DNA from: Gyrodactylus bullatarudis | Taxonomy: Eukaryota; Platyhelminthes; Monogenea; Gyrodactylidea; Gyrodactylidae | DNA length: 64,000 nucleotides | Direction of reading: 5' to 3' | Assembly (NCBI GenBank): GCA_012064415.1 | Contig: SSNU01000160.1 | Location: 62,001 to 126,000, forward strand | Shown: in pieces, positions 1 through 12,801 of the stretch | How positions within the stretch are numbered: the stretch's first letter is position 1 | How the letters are laid out: each line of letters begins with the position of its first letter | Notes under the pieces: model-generated | What the model saw: the letters and a program-made list of their open reading frames with translations, nothing else | Database searches by the model: none | Told to the model about the DNA's origin: nothing | Translations under genes and position numbers: made by a program

Positions 1-220
1 TTAACTCAAAGTTCAAAAAAATGGGAATCCGGCGCCATCGCTAGATTTGAAATATGGCATAACTTTCATAAAATTTGATTTTTTTCTAATTTTTTTTCTT
101 CAGATTCTGAAAGTGGAGCCTACGATCTAGATTCCAAAAAATCTTGATCAAATTCGATTTCTTGGTGAAAAAATTCATAATTTTGTAAAAAGCATAAATT
201 TCCATCTTCATATTAATTAG
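1..220. repeat. Foldback family M1, right arm only
   Basis: Right terminal arm of the M1 foldback family, cut by the window start. It ends with the terminal motif CTTCATATTAATTAG and contains the arm sequence found again at 3139-3440, 43499-44238 and 46175-46914. No coding potential. Confidence 0.75.
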
Positions 221-602
221 GTGTAGATGTTAGAAATTAATTATTATTTTCAATTAAAATTTTATTCTTTTTTGATATATTAATGGTGAATATATGAGAT
301 GGTACATTTGGAGTTAATATGGCTAAAATCAAAAATAGAAGAATGTTTATTCTTCATTTGTCTAAATTTACATCCTTGAGATGGGTAATTTGATTCTGTA
401 TAAATGAAAATTTTTATCCTATCATCTTATGCCTACTTGAAATAATGAGCTTGAGTGGAAATTGAAAAACTTTACTCTTCAACTGAGTGATCTTAACTGC
501 TTTGATTGAAATCCTAAGACCCTAGAAAATAGTTGTTTCGTCTGGTTTGATTTTGTTTTAAGAGAGATTGGAAAATTAAGTTTAAGAATTACTTTAAAAT
601 AA
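221..602. other. No gene seen
   Basis: AT-rich sequence between a foldback arm and a decayed coding fragment. Stops are frequent in all frames and I see no splice-flanked exon. Confidence 0.5.
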
Positions 603-1083
603 TGGTTAATTCTAAAAATGACCCCAATGAAAATTTCAAGGCTTCCTCAAATCAATTATTCTTATTTCGAAATACCCCTCTCTACCAGATTTATTCTCAG
701 ATAAACTTCTACTCAAAGATTGAAAGTGAACTTTCTCCTTATATAGAACCTTAGATCGGAAAATACTTACAAATTTTCGCTACCTCTGAAGAGGATTAAT
801 TTTATGAAAGTGAAATAAGAAGAGTTAATTTCAATGTATTTGAAGTTTTGCAAAAATTAATGAATATCCCTATAAACATTTGAGTGCGATGGCTAATAAG
901 TTGGAGGTTTCCCTTGAAAATTATGTTCCAAATGAATACAAAGTAATCTCCTTGAAAGCAGCTTACTCGGAGATAATCATGCTATGTGACGCCGAAAATC
1001 TGAAGGAGTCGGAACTTGAAGGTTACAAAATAAATAAAAAAAACTTGGATGACCATGCACAAGCCGTAAAAATCAAGAGCTGA
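603..1083 (+). pseudogene. Decayed coding fragment of unknown family
   Basis: An ATG at 603 opens a frame with ordinary, non-repetitive codon use that crosses two in-frame stops (TAG near 753, TAA near 798) and reaches a TGA near 880. There the reading shifts by one base and continues open to 1083, ending in a lysine-rich tail. The composition looks like real protein in both segments, not the low-complexity translation typical of the flanks. I do not recognise the protein. It lies downstream of, and on the opposite strand to, the small membrane-protein gene that ends at 2559. Read as a gene relic; an alternative is a multi-exon gene whose tiny introns I cannot place. Confidence 0.4.
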
Positions 1084-2135
1084 AATAAAGTTTAATGAAA
1101 TTTAGTGTTAAATAAAATTATTTTTAAGAAGTTTCTTTTTAAAATTTTTGGGGTGATTTTTGGAAAAAAAATTTCTTGGGGTGTTTTTTAACCCTTGAAA
1201 TAATAAAGTGTAATTAAGAATTTTGGAGTAAGGTTGTTTATCAAGAAAACTCGAGTAGTTGAGAATTTTGAAGGAAAAAATGTTAGAAACACATTCAATG
1301 ACTGATTCAGGATTTTAATGCTTACAAAGTAAAAAAATCATTCAAAATAGATTGGATGCTTAAACTCGAATGGAATAAAAAGGTATCCATTTTCTGGACA
1401 TTTTACAATAACAAGTAGGGCCTCAAAATTACCGTAAAATTTTGTAGAATGATTAGAATTTTTTCGTGATAGAAAACGACCGCTTAACTTTTAAATTTTA
1501 AAGGAATATTTTCCAACATAATTCAGAGCTTCAATTTAGATGTTAGCTCACATGATGAAAGCCTGATATCAAGAATTTGAAATATCCTGAATGTGTCTAT
1601 AAATTCCTAAAAAATTTCCAGGTCTGTTAAAGATAATTAAAAGATTATAATCAATTATTATATCATACACTAATACAGAGATGTAAAATCCTCAGGGAGG
1701 AATCTTTATACACGAATAATGCTTTTTAATGATGAAATATTTATGGTTATTTCTTATTGAAAAATCGACAGAAAGAGGATTATATTTTAATACTAGATGA
1801 GAGATTCGAGGAAAAGATTAGGAATGCTCAAAAAAACAAAAAACTATTTAAATTATAGCTCTTGTCACACCTTAAATTAATAAATGAGAGAGAAACTTTT
1901 ATTATACAGTATTTCTCACAACCGAAAATCAAGCGAGTACAAGTCTTGAGTCTTCTCGGATCCTAAATGGGATTGAAATTATAGTATAATTTTTTTATCA
2001 AGGAATTCTCTGGATATTTGAATGTTTATGTTGTATTAATAAAGTGAGAATTTGTGAATCATTACAGAAGACGTTATAAATGATTTTTTGTAACTTCGTA
2101 ATAAGCATAAAACCTTTTCTGATGTACATGACAGA
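1084..2135. other. No gene seen
   Basis: AT-rich, stop-rich sequence on both strands with no repeat arm I could match elsewhere in the window. Confidence 0.45.
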
Positions 2136-2323
2136 ATTGCAACAACTCAAGTCATCAAGAAGATTTATCTTTCGATCCTATACCTCAAGAATCTTTGTTT
2201 AAAAGAAATATAAACTCAAAAGAATTAGATTTTAGTGATATTTGGAAAGATCTTTTCATGGCTTCGTTATGTAACTGCTATACTCAAAGATCTCCTGCAC
2301 AATCACATGTTAAGTTTTCTTAG
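2136..2323 (+). pseudogene. Short open coding-like stretch, unknown
   Basis: About 60 codons are open to a TAG at 2321-2323 with protein-like composition (FDPIPQESLFKRN, then a W and several Cys). It has no start codon and no convincing acceptor. It could be another piece of the relic at 603-1083 or an exon of an unrecognised gene. No function is proposed. Confidence 0.2.
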
Positions 2324-2558
2324 AGGATCAATAAGGCTCTAGAATTATGCAGAAGAATAGGCAGTTACAGTTCATTTTTTATCGATAAAATATATGTATT
2401 TGATAGAAAATAAATTTATGAAAATATCTCGAGTAAAAATGTCTAATTAATCTTGGTTATGAAGGAAATAATGGTTAGATAGGAATCTTTTACTCTTGGT
2501 TCGTTAATGTTTGAAATATATAAAAATAAAGAAATCTTGTCATTTAGATGCAGTGATA

Positions 2559-5500
2559 TTATGGCCTTCTATCCGATGCCTGGCGAAATATTGGGTTTTT
2601 AACTTCAAGTTCGGAGACCTAAAAATAAAAGAAATTATGAAGAAAAATAGAAAATATCCCATTGATTAAATGACTTACCTTGGCCATTCCTGGGAATTCA
2701 TAAACTGCATTCTCATCAGCTGCATCGGTATCAATGTATTGTCTTTATTAAAAAAGAATAAGTAAGTTTTTGGAGTAAAAATTATTAAAAACAGATCATT
2801 GAAATTTAAATCATTTTGAGATGTTTGGCCAAAAGATGTTTTTTAGGATCACAATCAGACAAGAAAGCCGAATATTAGCGAAAAATTCTCAAAAGATCAA
2901 CCATTTTCGAGGGATTTCAATTTGTTCAAATTAAATTAATTTTCAAGTAGTAAAAATGATTTAAAAAATTGAAATTCGACTCCCAAACGATAATCAAGTT
3001 ATGCGTTAGAATTAATTCAGCTTATTTGATTTCTTTCTCTTATTGTGATCCTTTTTTTGTTAGAAAGTATGGTTTTATTGAGTTAGGAAAGTAAAAGTAA
3101 ATAAATATAAATACAATATAGCATCTCTTTATATACATCTAATTAATATGAAGATGGGTATTTATGATTTTTTACAAAATTATAAATTTTTTCATCAGGA
3201 AATCGAATTTGATCAAGATTTTTTGGAATCTAGATCGTAGGTTCCACTTTCAGAATCTGAAGGAAAAAAATTTGAAAAAAATCAGATTTTAAGAAAGTTA
3301 TGGCATACTTCAAATCTAGCCAGATCCTGAAAGTGGAACCTACGATCTAGATTCCAAAAAATCTTGATCAAATTCGATTTCCTGATGAAAAAATTTATAA
3401 TTTTGTAAAAATCATAAATTCCCATCTTCATATTAATTAGCTTTAATATGGCGGTTCAAAAATAAAACAATTTGATTAATCTATTAATCTATGTTCGTGA
3501 AATATGTATAATGAGAATTGTAGAAATAAATAAGCCTTTCAAGAAATTTCCTTAAAAAAACATCTTTTGTTCACACTACAACTTTTAAATCGGAAATGAA
3601 ATTCCAGTTCAAAGTTTGAAATAATTGGACTTTGGCGCCAAATCGAAATTTGAAAAATTACCATATTTTTCAATAAAAATTTTTTTCAGAATTTTTTCTC
3701 TTCAAATCGTTAAAGTCGGCAAAATTACAATAAATCTTGAACATATTTGAAATTCGTGATGAAAAAATCGAGGTTTTTATAAAAATTATAGATTTCCATG
3801 ATTATCGACTGATAGATTTCAACGAATTTAAAGTCAAATTATATTTTATTAAAGTGATCCCTTGAGTTTTCAATTGGTTATTTAAAATAACACCATCTCC
3901 TAAAGTATAAGAGATGGTTTGTTAATGAAACAATTTTCGATCGATGACACCAGAACTGAAAATAATTGTGTTAAGCTAATTATAGATTCGAAATCAGCGT
4001 TTCTTTCTGAGAGATAAAAGATCAAATGCTAGTCATGAAAAAAATTTCCTGGGATTTTTAGGTAGTTCCTTGATCATTGAAATATCTTATTATGTATGTA
4101 TTCTCTATTCTCATTTTTTCCTCAAAAATATCTTTTCTAATCTGAATTTTGGAAAAATATAAATAATTTAGTTCTTAACCGAGGCACTACTAAAATATGA
4201 AGTCCTAGTTTCAAGCTATTTTACGCATGTTTGGAGAAAATAGATAATTATATATGAGCAGAGCTTCAAAAACGACTATTTTTACTAAATTGCACAGCAA
4301 GTTGTATGGTTTTAAAAATGATAATGAAAGGTTCTAAGGTTGCATAGTACCCTGGGTTCCTATTTTTAAACTACTATTTATTCTTACACTATTTCAACTT
4401 TTAAATAACTGTATTTGTAGTAAATTAAATTCCCATGCCGTGTTTAGTTAATTTAGTAGCAAATTTAATTTTTTTTAATTTTAAATATGAAGTTACTTTC
4501 TTGAAAAAATTCAATCTGACCAAAATTAGGCCAATTTTCGAATTTCAAAGATACACCAAATTTCCATTTTTCAACTTTTGAGCTCACATTCCCATCGATT
4601 TCAAAGATTTGAAGCAGTTAAATGCAGATCGAATTGGGGTTTGAAGGGAGAAAGGAATTAAATTTTTTCAAGAAAACGGTTTAACTCTGGTCAGATTGGA
4701 TTTTTTCGTAAATTTTTAAAAGTTTTCCCAACTTATTTCATCATGAAATTAGAAAAATCTTTTTTTCCCAACTTTCCGAAGAAAAATATTAATTATTTTG
4801 TAAAAAAAGTAAATTCTCACCTTCGTGTCAATTTAGGTTTAGATTTGACAAAACAAAATCAATCCCATTATCTCCACTTTCATTAATCTTACCTTATTAA
4901 TCAAATATTTGATGATTCTGAGAAATAGCTCTTGATCCCCCTACCACTTAAGGAAATGATAATAAAAACTCAACAAAATTAGATTGGTAGAAGTCGTCAG
5001 TCATTTTGCTTAGAAACAATATCTTTAAAATAATATTATTCTTGAGCAGACAGCTAGCGTTTACTTTCAAGATCCCAAAACTATCTCTTCCTCACAGTTA
5101 ATATCAAAGTTCCACATAGTGAGATCAATATTTGAATTAAATTATTTTTTCTCTTACAAGTTGTAAGTTACAACAAAGAAACGTAAACTGTCTGTTAGAC
5201 AATAATTTAGATTAAAGTTGCCTTGAATACAGAAAAGCTTATTATTATCAGATAGAGGAAATAATTTATTGTATTTCTTACATGTTATTATTATAATTGT
5301 TATTAATACACGTTATTAAAGATGCATTAGTATTTCGGGAATTTTCTTCCTTGATGGAATATATTTATCACTTACAAAAATATATTTTGTAGATATGTAA
5401 AGAAGAAATGTAAATTATTACAATTTAAAACTTTTATCCTGACATTTATGTGTCACTTTTAGAATCTATAGTATTGATGAACCATAAAGAAATGTACATA

Positions 5501-8500
5501 AGGTGGATCAAAAAGTTTTCGTTTATAAAGCTAGTTGACATGAAGATGACAATTTACTATTTTTACAAAGAACTCAATATTTTTCTCCGGATTCACAGAA
5601 GATATTAATTTTTGGAATTCTAAAACGGAATGATATTCGAAAAAATTTCAGTCTGACCAAAATTAGGCCGTTTTTCGAATTTCGAAAATGTACCAAATTT
5701 CCACTTTTTCAACTTTTGAGCCAAAATTTTTTATCAATTTCAAAGATTTGAATCAGTTCAACGGTTATATTTGGGATTAAAATTAAACAAAGAACTCGAA
5801 CCATTTGAATTTTTCTTGATTATCACGAAGAAAAATTATCAAAAATTTAGAAGTCAATGTTTTTCGAAGCAGTTAAGTACTGATATTTAGGATCAAGATT
5901 AGACAAAGAATTCGGATTTAGCCATAGAGATAGCGAGGATCTTACTGTTTCCGAGAAAAAGTTAAACTTCCAGATTTTGAAAAATTTGCCTTTGTGATAA
6001 TCGAAAAATTCAAATGGTTCGATTTCCCACAGTGATGACGAGCTTCAGTGAACTTCTACAAGTGAATTCGAATCCTTTGTTCAATGTTGATCACAAATAT
6101 CATCACTAAACTGCTTCGAATCATCGAAATCGATGAAAAACTTGGGTTCAAAAGTTGAAATATTTTACATTTTCGAAATTCGAAAAACGGCTTAATTTTG
6201 GTCAGATTTATTTTTTTAGAATATCCACATCTTATTAGCTCATTCTGTCTCAGAATTAATATCTTCTGTGAATCCGGAGTAAAATATTGAGTTCTTTGTA
6301 AAAATAGTAAATTGTCATCTTCATGTCAATTAGGTTTATGTAAAAATATGGTTTAGTGCAGACTTTAGGACTTTGAAAAACTACACGAATCTTCTTTTCC
6401 TTTTTCAACTTAGAATAGGAAATTTTTTAATTCAAAAGTTGAAAGAGAATCTATTAAGCCATTAAAGATCATCAGTTCAGTGTCACTTTAAAAATGATAA
6501 AATAAAAAAAATCATTGAATATATCAAAGAATGAGTAAATGTTAAAGAAACAGTATGAAATGTAATCTGAAATACAAACTGAAATACCAAAACTCTCCAA
6601 TAAGTAGCAGAAATGGAGAGAAAAGTGAAAAAGTTCACATAGGCGAGGGTAGTTGAAGATTGTATAATTTTTCAAAGTAATTTTTCTGAAAGCATAGATT
6701 TCGTTTGTATTAGTTGATAAAGAATTTCTCTTTCACCCATACATCTATGCTGTCATCTCCAGGATTTTTGTAAAGAATAGAAAAATTCGAAATTGAAGCT
6801 GTATGAAGTTTATGGAATCCTTACAGATCAAACTGAATAATCTCTGTGTTTCAAATACAATTTTCAATTGTATATTATTGTAATGTTGATTGATGAGATT
6901 AACCAGTCTTCTCCTAACATTAGTAATGATTCATAAAAGTTTTGCTGTTCTATGCTGATAAACCTAGAGAACTTTCAAACAAAAACTATCAAAATCACAG
7001 AAGAATCTAACTCAGATTGAATAAATAGACTATAACGTTGTTCACTTGCTACCTGACAATGTTCTCTTCTGGCTTGTATTGGTCTATCTGTAGAAACAGA
7101 GAGGGGGAAAAAGGTTTAGTATTTCTAAGAAGACAACATAGTCAGGTAGCAAGCGAACAAGGTTATATAGTCCATCTATGCAGAATAGCTCCCTGAAGAA
7201 CTACTTGGTTCAAAATATTAAATAATTCACTGATGGGTAAATTACCAGCTACAACAGACAATAAACTTTTAAATAAAAATGTAAGCTTGTCTCTCCAGCC
7301 TGAGAACATTCCTGAAAAGAGTAGTGCTCTAATGGGCATTAACTATAACTCATATTTCCAACATTGATTAATTTTATGTTAGAATATTTCGTCTTTTAAT
7401 GAAATCATTATTTAATTCGCCATGGAGATCTTGATTCTACTACATACATATATTTCTAAATTATTTGGTAATCTTAGTCTGCTTACTCGTCATTTTCTAG
7501 GATTTTTTTATGTTTTTGTTCAAACTGATACTGTTGGACTGATGTTGCCATTTTTTTCTGTTTTTGATTATCCAATTTCTCTGTCAGCTCCTTACGTCTG
7601 TAAAAATAATTGAAATGTAAATTTCTATGGGAAAAGTGATCCTTAATCTTAATTACTTTAGGCCTTGATTGAGAAAAATTTGAAAACGCAACAATCATAC
7701 TTTAGTTTTAATGTTATCAAAAATTTTTCGAGTGAACTGGCATAGATAATTATAATTAAGGATTCTCATTTATAAAATCTTTTACGCTAAATGAAAGTAA
7801 AGTAAATTTGGCATTCTTGCTGAAAAATTCATGGCCCCGAGAGTTATCCATCATTAGAAGAGTAGAATCAGAAGCCAGTAGAAATTCGCTTATTTTAAAC
7901 GCCCAGATACCATTTCCTCAATCAATCTATTCTAGAAAAGAACGAAATAACGAAACTAACAAATGGAAAGTCTCGAATATATCATCGAGCTAGAGTCTGA
8001 AGAGACCCAACGAAACGTTTATAACTCAAATATACTCTTGTTGTTTTCTAACCATAACACTTGCTATTAATTACTAAAATAATTACATAATATATATGTA
8101 TATATATGTACTGATTCAGTATAGAGTAGGGTGAAATTTTTAACCTCATATTAGTAACAACTTTTTTGATAGAACTATCAATTCTTAACATTATTTTGTA
8201 TTGAAGCATGTGTCGAAAATGTTTCACCATGTCATTAAGTTTTAAAAATTCAGAATTCGCTCAATTTCCAATGCATTTTTACCACTCAATCACTAAAATC
8301 TTGGCTATTTAATGGATTTCAAAAATAGCAATCTTATCATCAAGAGGGCCTTCCTGGTGAATTTAGTTGTTTAATCATGTCCGTAAGATATTGTAGGAAA
8401 AATGGGCAATGACATAATGGAGAATGACTTTCACACCTCAAAAAATATGCAAAACATGATCTGAGTACTAAATTCTATCAGAAAAAAATTAATTCACCTT

Positions 8501-11500
8501 AGCCTATTATGAACTATAATATATTAAATAATTACTTTTTCTATTTTGGAATTTTCAACTTTTATTATATAACTTTTGCAGTTCGTTAAGGAAGATATGA
8601 AATTCCATAAGGAATTCGTAAAATCATTAAGAAACTCATGAAATTTATTAAGGAATAGTATTTTAATATGTCATTATTGAAGGAAAATATGGAATTCAAT
8701 AGGGAAGTTGTGAAAAACTAAATGGAATCAATGCAAATTTTATCTTCTTTTCGCAATAATTTAGGATAATAATATTTCACATGGTTTGTGAATTGTATTA
8801 TTTTATCCAGAGTTTATTTGTCTTCTGTGATCTCCTAGAGTCTTCTCATACAATATTCAGCAACAGGAATACCGTCTTTTCCTCTTAGGTAATCAATGTT
8901 TTCTCCATTGTTCAACGTTCGATGTGATTAATTAAGCTTTGTAGAACTTGTGGCGTTTTTTGACATAAATCATTGATATCAACAATCATTCTTCTTTGAG
9001 GTAAACTCTCTCTGGGATTGCGGATTCATTTGTATGCGGTTGAATATGGCACTCCCATGTGATTAATGAATTGAGACCAATCTTCACACAAAAACACACT
9101 AAACTCATCCAATAGCTTACCAATCAGAAGACAGATTGAAATAATTGAATTTATTCACTACATTTAAAGTAATTTTTATCTTAATTTTGTCCCCTTGCAA
9201 GCGCAGGATTGATATCTTTGATTGACGAATTTCACGAATTCCTTATCGAATTTCATATGTTCCTTAACGAACTGCAAAAGGTATAGATGAAAAGATACCT
9301 CTCGACTTTAACGTATCGATAAATGCAAATGATCACGGAAAAAAAAGAGTCCTTATCTATGTGAAAATTTTTCCTCTCAAGTATTCCGTTTTCAGTAATT
9401 CATGCATGAAATCAGAAGGGAAATCAAGTTGTCTAGACTAATCGTGAATGAAACAACTTTCAATCTGAAAACGTTGTTGCTTTTTAATCTAAAAATTTCA
9501 AGTTAATTAAGTAGAATATTGACGTTGATCTTTTTGATAGGTATCAAATTTTCTATAGACTGAACCATGTCAAGAAACTGATATTCGAGAATTTTCAAAT
9601 GAATTTTAAATTCAGCAGTCATAAAGTCTTGGCTTATCTATAAAAGAAAAAGTGGCCAACATAAACCCATTGATCTTTTGGCATTTCAGCTTAAATTGTC
9701 AAATGAATCTATGGAAGATGCCAAACTTGAATCTAGCAAAAGAAGATTGGCAACAGATCCTGAGAATAATTTAAGACCTTCGCACAAATCCTACAAAGAA
9801 AAGATTGAAGAAATTCTTCCAAATGGAAGTATTGAACCTGATTTGAATCAATTTTGATAAAGATTGAAGAATATGAGTTGTCTGCAAGAAAAAAATTTTC
9901 TGCTAAATCTTTTAAGATAATTAAACTCGCTTACAAGCAACCCTTTGAATACCGATCGGACGTATATGACCTCACTAAAAAAACTATGAAGGAGTGATCC
10001 GACAAAAAATTATTGAAACAAACATTGATCACATGAGTCTAATTATTAGGATTACAGGAAAATATCCTCCTATTTTGGCCATGAGAGCAAGAAGATGAAG
10101 CATTTCTTGTTGATAAATTCGAAATTAAGGTAAATGGGAAAAGTAAACTGTGTAAATTATTGCGCTGATTCCGAATCTGTTCTGGAAAATTACCTATAAA
10201 TTCTGAGATACAATTGAAAAAAGATAAAACTTCGAAAATTAAAAATTTTCCAAATTTTAAACTTAATATTCTCAAATAGGTATTAATAAATAGAATTGGA
10301 CGAAGATATCTTTATCTTCTTGAATATTATAATTTATATCTGAATTTTCGATACGAATTTCAGTCGAAATTTAGAAAATTTATCTCACAAAACTTCTTGG
10401 GATTCTTATATGATAACAACATGAAATTACAAAACTTATCATATTCGAAAAGGTGCTTACCTCCTATAAGCAAAACATATTCCACATATGCACAAAATCA
10501 GCAGAGTTATTGAAAATATTGCACTCAGAATGACTGAAAAATAAATTGTTTTGTTAAAAAATTGATTAAGTTATTAATTAATCAAAAAATCCTTTCAAGT
10601 TGATTGAATTTTGTTTAATCTTTCAATGAAATGATACATGGCCAACTCACAAGTAACTATTATAATGTTTTTATCATCCTTCTTTTGTCCTGGCGTCAAA
10701 CTCGCTTGATCGATTTTTTCAGCTAGATCAAAGCATTCAGAATAGTCAATCAGAAAATTTAGGATAGATGATAAATAAATTTTTCAAATGAAATCAATTC
10801 AAACGTAATGGTACGGTTATGTGAATATTACTGATGAAATTTCGTAAAATTATAATTTAAAAATCATTTTATATTATTCATACTACCCGCAATTCCAGTA
10901 CAGTGCATCGAATAGGATTTATATAAACAAAAGATTTTGAAAAATTAAATCCATTTCAAAGAAACTAACAGGTAAGATCTATTTTCGAATGATTATCATC
11001 TATGAAAATTTAAATATATGACCATCTCTCTTTAGTTAATACAAGATTCTATAATTTACTCATACAATTTAATCTGCCTAATTTATGATAGGCCTACTCT
11101 TCGATAATAATTTTGAAAAAAAGGTTTTTAATCATTTTTTCCAAGAAATTAAATTAGAATTTCTATGAAAAGTTAAATGAATTCAAATTAAATTACAACT
11201 GTTCAATTCAAGAAAAATTTTGCAATAATAACTCCGAGAACGTATTTTATAATTAAATTAAATAAATGTTAGACTTTCTTTGTGTTCTGTTAAAACTTGT
11301 ATGGACCCTTTTTTGGTTTGCGATAAAAAAACAAGAGTATTCTATTCATTGAAAAAAAACTATTACTTGATAAAAAATTTACAAGCTGTTTGCTTAATTA
11401 TCCCTTATTTTTCGAGAGCAAACATTCATTTAATAAAATATCAAAGTAGCAACAAGCTAAAACAAGAAGACGAACTGTGTAACTTACTTGAGAATAGCAA

Positions 11501-12801
11501 CCGGATCAAGCTCAAACACAAAAAATCTAATTCAGTCACAGCAATAATAAATCTTTTATGATCAACTACAAAAAATCAACGTTTAAGGATAGGTTTTTCA
11601 GTCAGCCATAAAGTATGAAATAAATGGTAAAATATATTTAAATGCAATAAATTGCAAATTGGAATGATTTTAGACATCTTCATTTTCATAAATTACACAA
11701 TAAAATTACAAAAGGGTTTTTGATGATTTTGAAATTATTGTTGTTACAGTCGTTTGCAAAATTCGTTGGCCAATTCAGGTAACCAAATGGAACTGGTAGC
11801 TGGAGCGTAAGATATCGTGGAAAATGTATGAATAATATTTATTATATTTGTTAAATAGATCAAAATTTTTTAATTTTCTGTTTTCAAGTGTTGCTGAAAA
11901 ATCTATGATTGTAATTTTTTCAGTCAATGCTTTTCTTCTATTTGGTTTGGTATTTGGCTTCCTCAAGAGAAGATACCCCATCCTATTTTGGACCATATAG
12001 AAGAAAAGTTAGGAATGAAATTACTTCTTTACAAGCTCTAAGAACAGATTCTACAACTACACTCTCCAACGAGTTAAATCGATATCATCTACAAATATCT
12101 CCTAATATCTACAGGATATTTGCATATTATGCATCTTATTTTTGAGCTAGGAAAAAACTATTCCAGCGATATGACAGTTCAGACAACTTTTATAGCAAAC
12201 CTTTTGGAGATTCACTAAAAATTGTTTCTTTTCTTTATGGCGCCAATTTAAGAAATGTAAGGATGATAAAAATTTAATCAAATGGTATTCTCAAAAGGGA
12301 GTTAGAATTATCATATGAAAATTATAGAGCATATCACCGTCAAAACGTTTGACATGAAATAAATATTTTAAAAGATTTCAGATTATTGTTATGGAAACGA
12401 GTGAAAATTTTCTTGTTACTCAACCGAAATTAGATTTTAGTGAAAAATCAATGCACAAAGTGCATTACTTGCACAAAATCGACCTCTTTATTGTTGAATT
12501 CATCTTTTGTTGTTCAAGATTTGTGGACACTTTTTCTAATTTCTATTCATGAATCATAAATCATGATTGCTTATATGAAATTCTTTTTTCGTGTGTGTGT
12601 GTGTGTATCTACTTTGAAGTAACATCATTAAAAATATTAAAATATGCATTAAAATTTCAGGCATATTAGCCGCTTCTCGTGTATTATTATTAAAAAAATC
12701 ATTTACTCACCACCAATACTTAGACCATATAATTGTATCACATTCAATGATATTAGTACTAATGTAATCAGACGAATATTCAGACATAAGAGTATAACCA
12801 T
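2559..12801 (-). CDS. Small type I single-pass membrane protein, six exons
   Basis: I do not recognise the family. Exons on the minus strand: 12801-12711, 10722-10651, 10533-10461, 7597-7487, 2742-2679, 2618-2559. All have GT donors (GTGAGT, GTGAGT, GTAAGC, GTAAGC, GTAAGT) and AG acceptors. Phases 1,1,2,2,0 agree, and 471 nt encode 156 residues. The acceptor TTATTTCCAG lies 7 bases before the ATG, so a 5'UTR intron is likely. The product has a hydrophobic signal peptide (residues 1-30), an ectodomain of about 23 residues (EKIDQASLTPGQKKDDKN), one TM helix (about 52-76) followed at once by the stop-transfer run YRRRK, a charged helical cytoplasmic segment (77-115) and a tail with YIDTDAADENAVYEFPGM and an NPIF motif before RQASDRRP. 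NPxF/Y-type and tyrosine motifs suggest adaptor binding or endocytosis, which is inference. The ectodomain is too short for a receptor; it may be an adaptor or trafficking protein. The 5' end lies about 600 bp from NPC1, head to head. Confidence 0.62.
3139..3440. repeat. Compact M1 foldback element
   Basis: Near-perfect terminal inverted repeats of about 127 bp (outer end CTAATTAATATGAAGATGGG) around a core of roughly 50 bp. Non-coding. It lies in an intron of the small membrane-protein gene and is the shortest complete member of family M1 here. Confidence 0.8.
3590..3830. repeat. Degenerate M1 foldback arm
   Basis: Resembles the right arm of family M1 (a TTTGGCGCCAAATCG-type core, then a diverged arm) without intact termini. 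A close relative lies at 42826-43035. Confidence 0.5.
4440..4850. repeat. Truncated M2 foldback element
   Basis: Carries the M2 subterminal phrase TCTGACCAAAATTAGGCC and ends at TTCGTGTCAATTTAG. The left terminus is missing. Confidence 0.55.
5531..6333. repeat. Full-length M2 foldback element (803 bp)
   Basis: Starts CTAGTTGACATGAAGATG and ends with the inverted equivalent CATCTTCATGTCAATTAG. The arms run inward for roughly 200 bp with diverging identity, and internal copies of CCAAAATTAGGCC lie in both orientations. No open frame. Relatives: 4440-4850, 58415-58999, 60044-60482. Confidence 0.75.
6585..6910 (-). mobile_element. Penelope-like element, 3' fragment (copy a)
   Basis: Matches the 3' part of the other Penelope copies (15655-16110, 20110-20492, 32275-32510, 36905-37745), including the C-terminal coding end and the 3' non-coding tail with CACTTTTCTCTCCA. 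The GIY-YIG frame is broken. Confidence 0.6.
7025..7172. repeat. Short inverted-repeat element
   Basis: Arms of about 36 bp (left ACTTGCTACCTGACAATGTT, right its diverged inverse) face each other around about 70 bp. A third partial copy of the arm is at 19050-19075 in an NPC1 intron. Probably a small MITE. Confidence 0.5.
9690..9996 (+). pseudogene. Decayed coding fragment, unknown
   Basis: After an acceptor-like TTTGGCATTTCAG, about 50 codons are open (SKRRLATDPENNLRPSHKSY, then more) to a TGA near 9858. A +1 shift then gives another 45 codons of protein-like composition to TGA at 9994-9996. Reads as one reading frame broken by a single frameshift. It sits in an intron of the minus-strand membrane-protein gene. 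No family recognised. Confidence 0.35.
11924..12262 (+). pseudogene. Decayed coding fragment, unknown
   Basis: A TTTTTTCAG acceptor is followed by an open frame of 73 codons to TGA at 12143-12145. The same frame then stays open another 35 codons (ARKKLFQRYDSSDNFYSKPF and on). The continuous protein-like composition across the single stop suggests a nonsense-mutated gene fragment. It sits inside an intron of the opposite-strand membrane-protein gene. Product unknown. Confidence 0.35.
12592..12607. repeat. (GT)n microsatellite
   Basis: Eight GT units in a row, in an intron of the minus-strand gene. Confidence 0.8.

Noticed and set aside
7997..8020. CTGAAGA...CGAAACG, hammerhead-ribozyme-like
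   Set aside because: The core reads CTGAAGA, not CTGATGA, and stem II does not pair; a resemblance to Penelope terminal sequence only.
10039..10275. 78-codon minus-strand frame
   Set aside because: Opposite a decayed plus-strand coding fragment; no exon signals.
11280..11561. 93-codon plus-strand open frame
   Set aside because: Lysine- and leucine-rich low-complexity translation, no splice or start context; likely chance.
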